Below, in pieces: positions 49,562 through 59,152 of a stretch of DNA of 64,000 nt (positions are counted from its first letter, which is position 1; every line of letters starts with the position of its first letter). The notes under the pieces were generated by a model. It did no database searches. It was given only the letters and a program-made list of their open reading frames with translations, and had not been told where the DNA came from. Origin of the DNA: JABFRJ01 sp031374735 (GTDB lineage Bacteria; Pseudomonadota; Alphaproteobacteria; Rhizobiales; Hyphomicrobiaceae); contig JANMGQ010000235.1 in the NCBI GenBank assembly GCA_031374735.1, positions 1 through 64,000 of the forward strand, read 5' to 3'. Made by a program: the position numbers and the translations under genes.

Positions 49562-49953
49562 CTTTGTGGTCGGAAATTGTTAAACGTCTTATCCTGTGCT
49601 TCGTTCGCAGTTAACATCAGGTGGTGCGTGTATGTGTGCACCCGCTCTGGCTCAGATAACGGACACCGCCGGCGACGGGTAAAACGTCGTCGGTTTCGCA
49701 GGTGCGAGGGATTGATTTTGTATAGCCTCTACTTTGTGCAGTGCATTGCCCTATTCAGGACACACTGCAGCTCTTGGCCCATCACGACGTCCATGGCTCG
49801 GTGGAATAAAAACGGTCTCCGGTTATAAGCAGACGGTGCGCTGCGTTCAAGCGTTGGGCAAGCGATGAACCCGCCCTACGGGCATCGGCCTCGCAGCGCA
49901 ACGACGGGCCTTATCGGGCGGGCATTATCGGACGGGCAATATCGGACGGGGCA
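49562..49953. other. 392-bp non-coding region with 14-bp tandem repeats
   Basis: The region leads from the islet back to GC-rich DNA. From 49911 there are about 3.5 tandem units of 14-15 bp (TTATCGGGCGGGCA, TTATCGGACGGGCA, ATATCGGACGGGGCA, TTATCGCG) running into the last codons of the DUF4267 gene. CCGCCCTACGGGC at 49871-49883 is a short palindrome-like motif often seen beside integrated DNA, but no IS end follows. An 83-codon frame at 49577-49828 has Arg-rich composition and no similarity, and was not accepted as a gene. Confidence 0.5.
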
Positions 49954-50397
49954 TTATCGCGTGTCCCGCCGTAGCGCACGCCGCCAGCACAGCGCTGCGA
50001 GCACGCCACAAAACACGCCGGACACCAAGTGAAACAGCACGGACAGCGGCTTGCCCTCGGCCGCGACAACGATACCGGCGTCGCCAAAGCAAACCAGTGC
50101 GCCAAGCGCGAGCCACAAGGTCAGGCCGCGCCACTCTTCGAACCACGCAAGCCCGACGGCCAGTACGCCGAGCCAGACGTCGCGAAGTGCGATGACGGTG
50201 TGGAGTTGAAAGCCATTCGGCCGCCCCTGGAGCCCGAAGGTTTGCGCCGCACTATCAGGCACGATGAGAAAGCGAACCCCGATGATGGTGAGCAAAATGC
50301 CCGCGAATGCGGCCAATCCGATGATGCGGCGATCGCGCAGCGGCGTCGGCGGTGCGGCGAGGTCGTGAACGGTTTCACGGATGGATTCTGGCAGCAT
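49954..50397 (-). CDS. DUF4267 small membrane protein
   Basis: 147 residues with four predicted membrane helices: RRIIGLAAFAGILLTIIGVRFLIVP, ALRDVWLGVLAVGLAWF, GLTLWLALGALVCFGDAGIVVA and LVSGVFCGVLAALCWR. RFLIVPDSAAQTFGLQ and TVIALRDVWLG match the DUF4267 family. Function is unknown. The start codon shares one base with the stop of cobW (TGATG), so translation is coupled to the CobW-type GTPase. That pairing might suggest a metal-related role, which remains a guess. Confidence 0.8.
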   Translation of the reverse strand: MLPESIRETVHDLAAPPTPLRDRRIIGLAAFAGILLTIIGVRFLIVPDSAAQTFGLQGRPNGFQLHTVIALRDVWLGVLAVGLAWFEEWRGLTLWLALGALVCFGDAGIVVAAEGKPLSVLFHLVSGVFCGVLAALCWRRALRRDTR

Positions 50398-51494
50398 CAG
50401 GCGTTCGCCTCGCCGATGAATGGCTTCAAGTGCTTCTCGATCGTCGCGCGCGGCAGATCCTTGGTGATGAACACGAAGCGGGAGCGCTTTTCAGGCGTGC
50501 CGTCCGGCCGCTTCGGCCAATCCTTGAGCACATCCGGCGGATAGAACACGCGCTGCACGCCGTGCACGACGAAGGGCTTCGATTGGCCCTGCACCGTGAC
50601 GATGCCCTTTACGCGCAGCAGCTTGTCGCCATAGCTCGCCGCCATCGTCTGCAGGCCAAGCGAGAGGCCATTGCCATCCAGCTCCTTGTCGAAGGTCAGC
50701 GCGAATGAGCTGATGCCGTGCAGGTGTGCGGGGTCGTGATGGGCGTGCGTGTCGCCGTGGTCATGGCCGCATGCGGGGCCGCAGGTGTGGTCGTGCACAT
50801 GGTGATGACCATGGGCGTGCGTCTCGTGCGGCTCGATGGCAAGCCACTGGCGTGCGTCGCTGCCGACCAGGGCCGGCTCATGGGCCCCAAGCCCGAACAG
50901 GCGCGATGACGGCGCGTCGCCGAGAACTGAGCGCAGGATTTCGCCCGATTTGTTGAGGGCGCGGACGCGCGCCTCGAGCTGCGCCACGATCTCAGCCGTT
51001 GCGCGGTCGGACTTCGTGATCACGATGCGGTCGGCGATGGCGATCTGTTTGGCTGGTTCAAACTGTGTGTCGAGTTGGCTAAGGCCGTGTTCGGCATCGA
51101 CCGTCGTGACGACGCCATCGAGTTGGTAGATGCGGAATGTATCCTCGTCCGTCATGAGCGTGTGCACGATCGGTGCGGGATCGGCGAGCCCAGTGGTCTC
51201 AAGCACCACGCGGCGTATGGGCGGGATCTCGCCGTGCAGAACTTGCTTGTGCAACTTGGCAAGTGTGATTTTGAGATCGCCACGCACCTGGCAGCACACG
51301 CATCCCGACGGCAGCAGGATGGCGTCATCGTCGGCCTTTTCCATCAGCGCATCATCGATGCCGACTTCGCCGAACTCATTGATAATGACGGCCGTCCCAG
51401 CCATGGCGGGATCGGTTAACAGCCGCTTGAGCAAGGTCGTCTTGCCCGAGCCGAGATAGCCCGTGAGCACAGTCATTGGTATGGCGGTCGCCAT
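50397..51494 (-). CDS. CobW/COG0523 family GTPase (metal chaperone-like)
   Basis: 365 residues. Walker A is GYLGSGKTT (Lys18), the signature metal motif is GCVCC (64-68), and later elements are VVLETTGLADP and ITKSD. A histidine-rich stretch (THAHGHHHVHDHTCGPACGHDHGDTHAHH, in pieces, about 225-260) could bind zinc or another metal. The C-terminal CobW domain has FALTFDKELDGNGLSL, LLRVKGIVTVQGQSKPFVVHGVQRVF and RFVFITKDLPRATIEKHL. COG0523 proteins deliver zinc, cobalt or iron; which one cannot be told here. It is transcribed away from the caspase gene and coupled to DUF4267. Confidence 0.9.
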   Translation of the reverse strand: MATAIPMTVLTGYLGSGKTTLLKRLLTDPAMAGTAVIINEFGEVGIDDALMEKADDDAILLPSGCVCCQVRGDLKITLAKLHKQVLHGEIPPIRRVVLETTGLADPAPIVHTLMTDEDTFRIYQLDGVVTTVDAEHGLSQLDTQFEPAKQIAIADRIVITKSDRATAEIVAQLEARVRALNKSGEILRSVLGDAPSSRLFGLGAHEPALVGSDARQWLAIEPHETHAHGHHHVHDHTCGPACGHDHGDTHAHHDPAHLHGISSFALTFDKELDGNGLSLGLQTMAASYGDKLLRVKGIVTVQGQSKPFVVHGVQRVFYPPDVLKDWPKRPDGTPEKRSRFVFITKDLPRATIEKHLKPFIGEANA

Positions 51495-51738
51495 GGGGAG
51501 GCCTTTCGCGTGTCGCCCAGCTCTCTAGCGCCTCCCGACAAGGAAGGGGAGGGGCTCAACATCGGGGCCTGAGGCATCTTGGCGCTCGTTGCTCGCGGCC
51601 CGGCCGTGACGTCCCTCAATGAGGGCGCGCGGCGTCGGAATGTGTCGCAAACATGACACCCCTTGCCGACGCATGCGTTTTGCGTCAAAACTTAGCTGCC
51701 ATAACATGCCACGACCTACATTTTCACAGAGGCTCAAT

Positions 51739-53199
51739 ATGCGCTTGCGCCCTTTCCTCGCCACGTTTGCCGCTGCTGCTGCGTATATCTTCTCCGCAGC
51801 CTTCGCCCACGCTGAACGTCGCGTCGCGTTGGTCCTGGGCAATGGTGACTACAAACATGCAGTGAAACTGCCGAACGCGCCCAACGACGCCGAGGCCATG
51901 GCTGGCATGCTGAAGTCGCTCGGTTTCGATGTGGTGTTTGGGCAAGATCTTGGCCGTGATGAGATGACGGTCAAGATGGCCGATTTCGGCCGGTTGACCG
52001 TGGGCGCCGATGCTGCGCTGTTTTTCTATGCCGGTCACGGCATGCAGATCGACGGCAAGAACCTGCTCATTCCAGTAGACGCGGATCTGAAGAGCGAACT
52101 TGACGCCAAGATGCGCACCATCGAGATCGACAGCGTTCTCCAGCACACCATGGCAGATGCGAAAGTGAAGTTCGTGCTGCTTGATGCCTGTCGAGACAAT
52201 CCGTTCGCGAACCAGATCCGTGCGAATGCGCCAAAAACGCGGAGCGTCACGATCAGCACGGGACTTGCCGAAATGCGGCCGGGCGAAGGCACGCTGATCG
52301 CATTCGCGACAGGTCCGGGACAGGTCGCGCTCGATGGCGAGGGCAAGCACAGCCCGTTCACGCGTGCCCTGCTTGCCCATTTGCCGACACAGGGTGTCGA
52401 GATCCAACAGGCACTGACAGGCATGCGGGCCCAAGTTGCCGACGACACCCGTCGCCAGCAGCTGCCGTGGCAAAACACGAACATGACCGGCTATTTTTAC
52501 ATGTCGGGAAAGCATGATGCTGTTGCCGCGCCTGCTGTCACCGCTGCTGCACCACAGACCGGCGTCTTCGATCCTCGGGTGATGGAACTCGAACTCTGGA
52601 ACTCCGTGAAAGCATCGAGCTCAGCTGACGACTACAAAGCTTACGTCGAAAGGTATCCGAACGGCACGTTCGCCGATCTCGCCCGCACACGCATGGCGGC
52701 CTTAAATCGTCCGGCAACGCCCTCGACGTCTGCAGTGACGTCGGGGCCGTCAACGGAAGTCCGCACGGCCGAGGCTTCGAAAGCAACGGAAGACGCGCTC
52801 GGCTTGGACACGGACGCCTGGCGTGAACTGCAGCGGCGTCTCACGCACCTTGGCTTCGCGACGCGCGGCATGGACGGCCGCGTCGGCGAAGGGACCCGAA
52901 AGAGCGTTGCAGCCTGGCAGAGCGCGCGTGGCTATCCCGCGACGAGCTATCTCAACAAGCTGCAGCGCGAGGCGCTCATGGTCGAGAACGTGCCGGCTGT
53001 TGCGCCTGCAACGCGGTCGGCGTCATCGAACGACGAAGAAGAAAAACCGCGCAAAAACACGTCCAATGCCAATCGTCCAAGCAACGGTAACTCAAACGGT
53101 AACTCAAGCGGTGCTGTGCCGGGAGCGGGCGCGGCAGGTGAGTTCTTAGGCGGCGTCGTGCGCGGGGCAACGGGCCTTGGCAAGAAGTTTCCGTGGTGA
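51739..53199 (+). CDS. secreted caspase-family (C14) protease
   Basis: 486 residues. A signal peptide ends near FAHA/ERRVA. The caspase p20-like domain spans about 27-250: RRVALVLGNGDYKHAVKLPNAPNDAEAMAGMLKSLGFDV (in pieces) opens it. The catalytic His100 is in FFYAGHGMQ and Cys151 in LLDACRDNPF. AFATGPGQVALDG and HSPFTRALLAHL belong to the same fold. A linker follows, then a peptidoglycan-binding-like helical unit at about 385-440 (DAWRELQRRLTHLGFATRGMDGRVGEGTRKSVAAWQ, in pieces), and an Asn/Ser-rich tail with a Gly-rich end. ATG at 51739 has AGAGG upstream. First gene of a tight operon with a papain-like protease and an OmpA protein. Confidence 0.86.
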   Translation: MRLRPFLATFAAAAAYIFSAAFAHAERRVALVLGNGDYKHAVKLPNAPNDAEAMAGMLKSLGFDVVFGQDLGRDEMTVKMADFGRLTVGADAALFFYAGHGMQIDGKNLLIPVDADLKSELDAKMRTIEIDSVLQHTMADAKVKFVLLDACRDNPFANQIRANAPKTRSVTISTGLAEMRPGEGTLIAFATGPGQVALDGEGKHSPFTRALLAHLPTQGVEIQQALTGMRAQVADDTRRQQLPWQNTNMTGYFYMSGKHDAVAAPAVTAAAPQTGVFDPRVMELELWNSVKASSSADDYKAYVERYPNGTFADLARTRMAALNRPATPSTSAVTSGPSTEVRTAEASKATEDALGLDTDAWRELQRRLTHLGFATRGMDGRVGEGTRKSVAAWQSARGYPATSYLNKLQREALMVENVPAVAPATRSASSNDEEEKPRKNTSNANRPSNGNSNGNSSGAVPGAGAAGEFLGGVVRGATGLGKKFPW

Positions 53200-53207
53200 G
53201 GCGTGCC

Positions 53208-54950
53208 ATGGCGCTCTACGTGCGTCGTCGGGTGGTTTTGGTCTTGGCGGGGCTTCTGTTCATCCTGACAGCAGCAGCGCCCAGGGCTGTAATGGCGCAG
53301 GACGGAATGACGCCGGAGCAGATATTGGCGTTGCTCGACCGCGGCTCCGGCTATACGCCGATGAAGCCGGAGGACGCGGCGCAGTTGCCGCTCACGCCGC
53401 TCACTCGGGCCTACATCCCTGAAGCGATCGACCTCAGCGACCGCTTTCCGACGCCTGGCAGCCAAGGGGCGATCGGGTCCTGCCTCTCGTGGGCGACGGC
53501 TTATTCGGTCAGGAGCTATTACGCCGCGATCGAAACCGGCAGCGGGAACATTGACGACAAGTCGAACATTGCGAGCCCGGCCTACCTTCATAATTGGTTG
53601 CACAAGCTGGTGCGGCGGCCGCAGCCCGTGACGTGTGACGCCGCCGGTAATGACTGGCCGGAGGCCCACAAGTTCCTTCAATTGTTTGGAGCGCAGTCTT
53701 TCGCGGATTACCCCGAATCGAAATTCTGCACGCCGATTCAAGATGCATCACCGACGCCGGTGTCGCGGTTTCGCATGGAAAAGCTGCTGTTTGTCTCTGA
53801 GTACCCCGCGGGTGAACGCGGACCGGGCCGGACACGGGTGAACCTCGATCGCGTGAAACTGGCGCTGAAGGCGGGCAATCCGGTCCTCGTCGGCATGTGG
53901 CTGCCGGCGGAGTTTTCATCCTGGTCGTCCAATGCTGTGTTCAACGGCAGGTCTTCGGAGGGAAAGCGCCCGCATGCGATGGTGATCGCCGGCTACGACG
54001 ACCGCCGCCGGGCATTTCGCATTCTGAATTCCTGGGGCACGCGCTGGGCCGACGGCGGCTATGCGTGGATGGATTACGACGCTGCAGTGCACAACACGAT
54101 GGAGATGGTGGTGATGATCCCGCCTGGCGTCACGCCCGTGCCTGCTTCACCAAATCGCCCGATCCGTCGCCCAGCCTTCGCAACGCCGAACGACTGTTCG
54201 GAGACTGGCATCGCGACGGAAGGCAACAGGCTCATCGTCACCGGATTCGTCGACAGCCAAGCCACAGAGGATAGCGTGCGCACCCGGATCATGCGCGTTG
54301 CTGACGAGATCAGCGCAAAGGGCAAAGAGAAGGTCAGCGTCGACTGGAAGGTCGACCTCCGCCCCTGGCCCATTTGCGAGGCGATGATCACACTGCGCGA
54401 ACCGCTCTATCGCACTGGCAAGCCGTCCATCGTGCTCGACGGTGGCGAACGAGTCCTGAAGGTCGGCGAGCGCTTTTCATTCAAGGTAACGACGCCGGAC
54501 GTGCCCTCGTTCGTCTACGTGATTTACATCGAGGACGACGGTACGGTGGTTAATCTCTCGCCGCGCAGGGGGCTATTGCGCGCTCAGCACGAGCCAAAAA
54601 CGGTGTTGCCATTCGGTGATGGTGAGCAGGGTCGGCCGACGTTCAAGGTCACCCCACCACGCGGCGTCGACGCCGAGGGGAACGTGCGCAAGCCCGGTGA
54701 CGTTGAGCGTGGCCATGAAGCGGTGATCGTCGTTACCGCACGCGCGCCCATCGATGAACTTGAGGCGCTCGAGGGGCCGGATAGCCCGGTCTTTGGCCGC
54801 AAGGCCGCCGAGGCGAAGGTCTCTTCAACGGGCCCGCCCGACCGGCTGTATCTCTCGCGGCTTCGTGACATCGTCCTGCAGCGAGCCAAGCCTGATACTC
54901 TGCCGCGCGAAGTGACCGCTGCCATTCTGCACCTCAAAATCACGGATTGA
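53208..54950 (+). CDS. secreted papain-like (C1) protease with C-terminal DUF4384-like region
   Basis: 580 residues. A signal peptide (VVLVLAGLLFILTAAAPRAVMA) is followed by the catalytic set of clan CA: Gln86 and Cys92 in QGAIGSCLSWATAYS, His256 in KRPHAMVIAGYDD and Asn274 in ILNSWGTRWADGGYAWMDY. The domain covers about 70-300. Next comes a BON-like segment (VDSQATEDSVRTRIMRVADEI), then from about 400 a beta-rich DUF4384-like region (VLKVGERFSFKVTTPDVPSFVYVIYIEDDGTVVNLSP). GAGG before the ATG at 53208 is preferred over an earlier GTG at 53193, which would overlap the caspase gene. The OmpA gene follows after 4 bp. Confidence 0.85.
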   Translation: MALYVRRRVVLVLAGLLFILTAAAPRAVMAQDGMTPEQILALLDRGSGYTPMKPEDAAQLPLTPLTRAYIPEAIDLSDRFPTPGSQGAIGSCLSWATAYSVRSYYAAIETGSGNIDDKSNIASPAYLHNWLHKLVRRPQPVTCDAAGNDWPEAHKFLQLFGAQSFADYPESKFCTPIQDASPTPVSRFRMEKLLFVSEYPAGERGPGRTRVNLDRVKLALKAGNPVLVGMWLPAEFSSWSSNAVFNGRSSEGKRPHAMVIAGYDDRRRAFRILNSWGTRWADGGYAWMDYDAAVHNTMEMVVMIPPGVTPVPASPNRPIRRPAFATPNDCSETGIATEGNRLIVTGFVDSQATEDSVRTRIMRVADEISAKGKEKVSVDWKVDLRPWPICEAMITLREPLYRTGKPSIVLDGGERVLKVGERFSFKVTTPDVPSFVYVIYIEDDGTVVNLSPRRGLLRAQHEPKTVLPFGDGEQGRPTFKVTPPRGVDAEGNVRKPGDVERGHEAVIVVTARAPIDELEALEGPDSPVFGRKAAEAKVSSTGPPDRLYLSRLRDIVLQRAKPDTLPREVTAAILHLKITD

Positions 54951-54954
54951 TCCG

Positions 54955-55515
54955 ATGCGCTTTTCAATTGCGCTCGCAACAGCCGTCCTGGTGTCATTCG
55001 TGGCACCCGCGCCAACGGCACACGCTTTCGGACCGGAGGACATTGTGCGAGCGCTGCGGCCGCCCCCCAAAACGCAGCAGTCTGTAACGCGCAGCTTCCG
55101 CGCGCCGACGCGGGGCATTGAAATCGAGGGCGGCGACGAGAAACCGGCTGAGAATTCCGCTCCGCGCATCGACCTCTATGTCCATTTCGAGTTGGACCAG
55201 TCCAATCTGACCATGACGGACGCGCGGTTGACGCTGGACGCGCTCGGCAAAGCGCTCAAGGACCCACGGCTGGCAAAGATGAAGTTTGAGATCATCGGCC
55301 ACACGGATGCGCGTGGCACGGACGCGCGGAACGAACGACTGTCCCAGGATCGCGCCAGCGCGGTCAAAGCCTACCTCATCCAGGAGCACAAGATCGATGG
55401 GGCTCTGCTTGTTGCAAAGGGAATGGGAAAGCGGCAGCTCAAAGATCCGACACGCCCCGAGGATGGCATCAACCGCCGCGTGGAGATCCGCACGGTCGTC
55501 GAAGCAACATCCTGA
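54955..55515 (+). CDS. OmpA-family peptidoglycan-binding protein
   Basis: 186 residues. A signal peptide (MRFSIALATAVLVSFVAPAPTAHA) is followed by a short variable region (FGPEDIVRALRPPPK). From about residue 70 there is an OmpA C-terminal domain: IDLYVHFELDQSNLTMTDARLTLDALGKAL, IIGHTDARGTDARNERLSQDRASAVKAYLI and GINRRVEIRTV, with the DAP-binding Asp and Arg. No beta-barrel precedes it, so it is probably a periplasmic protein tethered to the wall. Third gene of the caspase/papain operon (4 bp spacing), suggesting that it anchors the proteases or senses the wall. That role is inferred. Confidence 0.87.
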   Translation: MRFSIALATAVLVSFVAPAPTAHAFGPEDIVRALRPPPKTQQSVTRSFRAPTRGIEIEGGDEKPAENSAPRIDLYVHFELDQSNLTMTDARLTLDALGKALKDPRLAKMKFEIIGHTDARGTDARNERLSQDRASAVKAYLIQEHKIDGALLVAKGMGKRQLKDPTRPEDGINRRVEIRTVVEATS

Positions 55516-55533
55516 TACCCAGCAAAACCAAGT

Positions 55534-56808
55534 TTACCCCACGCCCTCTACCCCGGCAAACCGCTCCAGCGCGGCCGTGAAGCAGCCGCGCGGTGCTTTG
55601 ACGACGCCGGCGCCCACTTGTCCAACGCCGGGCTTCTTGTGCGCGACGCCAGTGTTGATGGTCGGCATGATGCCGGTCTCGACAACGAGGCGGATATCGA
55701 TCCCTGTGGGCACGCCCTTGTAGTCCATGGCTGGAATGGTCCACTCGGCGTTCTCGCCGACGCAGATTTCACCCATAGTGCGTGTGAATACGGCCGCCTC
55801 TGAGGCGTTGCCGGCGCCGATGAAGCCGACTACGGCGGGCGCGGCTCCCATGGCGAAGCCGCCAAGGCCGATGGTCTCGACGATGGCACTATCGCCCATG
55901 TCCGGGTTGGCGTCTGCCGCGGTGTAGCCGGGGAAATACAACCCTTGTGGCATCTCAACGGGTGCTGTGAACCAGTCATCGCCCGTGCCGGATACGCGGA
56001 TACCGAAGTCGGTGCCGTTGCGGCACATGGCCGTGACGACGGACGAGTGCGGGATGTTGCGCGCGGGATCGGTCATGGCTTTGCCCATGGCCATGGCGAC
56101 GTTGAGGAAGAACTGGTCGTTAGCGCCAATGAAAGTCAATGCCTTGGCAAGATCTTGGGTGCTCGAGGCGGTGCGAGCAAGTGCGGGCGCGATCTGGCGT
56201 AGCAGCAGGCCGGAACAACCGACGTTGCGCTGGTGCATCTCGTCGCCCATCGAGAGGCCGCGTGCGATCAGCGGCTTCAGCGCAATGCCACCCATCTCCC
56301 TGAGTGCGCGCGACAGCGCCGGGCCGAGGCCCGTGGTCAACCAGCGAATGCGATCGAGCACTTCGGCATCATTGCCGCCAAAGCGCATGACCTTGCCGAG
56401 GCCTTCGTTGATGGCGCAGTAGGCGCGATTGCCGAAGGTGCGGTTCTCGACCACGAGCAACATTTGCGAGCGTGTGGTCATGCCAGTCATGGGGCCGACG
56501 CAGTCGTGGTGGTGGTTCGGCTCGAACGCGAAGGTGCCCGAAGCGGCCATGCGCTCGGCGTCGTCGAGATCCTTGGCCCAGCCCTCGAACACGGCGATGC
56601 CGGTCACGGCACCGCGCATGGGCCCGCACATGCGATCCCAGCCGATCGGTGGGCCGGAATGTAGGATCATGCGCGCCTTGAGCTTGGGGCAAGCTTCCGA
56701 CGCCGGAACGCAATCGACCAGCACGGGATCAGCCGACAGGATGCGCCGCAGCGCCTCGGCGTTGGCTGTGTCGATGCGGGTGGCGATGTCTGTTGCGATG
56801 TCGCGCAT
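55534..56808 (-). CDS. DUF1116 family protein (YlbE/AllG-like)
   Basis: 424 residues from the ATG at 56808 (a TTG 15 codons upstream would give 439). ILHSGPPIGWDRMCGPMRGAVTG, FEPNHHHDCVGPMTGMTTRSQML, LLLRQIAPALA, ANDQFFLNVAMAMGKAMTD and IVETIGLGGFAMGAAPAVVGFIGAG are the strongly conserved DUF1116 blocks. E. coli YlbE, a relative of about 420 residues, is part of the FdrA/YlbE/YlbF set that has been linked to oxamate carbamoyltransfer in allantoin breakdown. Here neither FdrA nor YlbF is adjacent, so the protein may act in a different setting. It converges on the OmpA gene (18 bp apart). Confidence 0.83.
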   Translation of the reverse strand: MRDIATDIATRIDTANAEALRRILSADPVLVDCVPASEACPKLKARMILHSGPPIGWDRMCGPMRGAVTGIAVFEGWAKDLDDAERMAASGTFAFEPNHHHDCVGPMTGMTTRSQMLLVVENRTFGNRAYCAINEGLGKVMRFGGNDAEVLDRIRWLTTGLGPALSRALREMGGIALKPLIARGLSMGDEMHQRNVGCSGLLLRQIAPALARTASSTQDLAKALTFIGANDQFFLNVAMAMGKAMTDPARNIPHSSVVTAMCRNGTDFGIRVSGTGDDWFTAPVEMPQGLYFPGYTAADANPDMGDSAIVETIGLGGFAMGAAPAVVGFIGAGNASEAAVFTRTMGEICVGENAEWTIPAMDYKGVPTGIDIRLVVETGIMPTINTGVAHKKPGVGQVGAGVVKAPRGCFTAALERFAGVEGVG

Positions 56809-56887
56809 GCGTTGGCTCTTGCCGAGGATGTGGGCGGCGGTTGGGCTTGGCAAAGCGCAAAGCGCCGATGATGTCCAGATGCGGCGG

Positions 56888-57058
56888 TTAGCGCCCGCGG
56901 CGGGACTGGAGATAGGCCAGGGTGGCGGCGCCGGCCGCAGCCATCCCAGCCCACATCAGGGATGTCTCGAGATCTGCGCTGTTCACAAAGCGCTGCAAGA
57001 CAAAAAAGAAGACGCCTGCCAGCGCCGCGTGGCCAGCAATCTTTGCAACGTCGGACAT
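56888..57058 (-). CDS. small two-helix membrane protein, 56 residues
   Basis: ATG at 57058 follows a perfect AGGAG with 8-nt spacing. The 56-residue product begins MSDVAKIAGHAALAGVFFFV, then LQRFVNSADLETSLM, then WAGMAAAGAATLAYLQ and ends SRRGR. Two hydrophobic helices (about 8-20 and 36-50) and the ribosome site make this a good small gene. It lies between the MFS transporter (upstream, separated by a terminator-like hairpin) and the DUF1116 gene on the same strand. Function is unknown. Confidence 0.72.
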   Translation of the reverse strand: MSDVAKIAGHAALAGVFFFVLQRFVNSADLETSLMWAGMAAAGAATLAYLQSRRGR

Positions 57059-57079
57059 TGTCAGCACTCCTCACATACG

Positions 57080-57112
57080 AGAAAGCCCTGCAGCAAGGCT
57101 GCAGGGCTCTCC
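57080..57112 (-). terminator. terminator-like hairpin after the MHS transporter gene
   Basis: AGCCCTGCAGC (57084-57094) and GCTGCAGGGCT (57098-57108) form a perfect 11-bp stem with a 3-nt loop. It starts 26 nt after the transporter stop codon and is followed on the minus strand by TTCTC. It separates the transporter from the 56-residue membrane protein gene. Confidence 0.7.
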
Positions 57113-57133
57113 CAAAAAACGCACGCATCCAAC

Positions 57134-58963
<1,830 letters not shown>

Positions 58964-59152
58964 AGTGACATTCTCCCTAGCTGAGGCGCGCCGTGTTCTG
59001 TTTTTTTACGCTGACATGCGGGGCGTGCGCGCGCCCGAATCCCCATTGCGACAGGTGCACCTTAGCAACGGATCGGGCACAAAGTCGCCTCATTCCTTTG
59101 GATGAGGCGAAAGGCTGTGTGTTGCCTTGTGATGTGGCGAATCAGCAACAAT

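Noticed and set aside
49577..49828. 83-codon frame right of the islet
   Set aside because: Arg-rich, no ribosome site, no similarity; composition suggests non-coding DNA.
51739..55515. Known antiphage caspase system (type III CRISPR/CARD or gasdermin type)
   Set aside because: All three proteins are exported and no gasdermin, CARD sensor or nucleotide-sensing effector is nearby, so a cytoplasmic defence system is unlikely.
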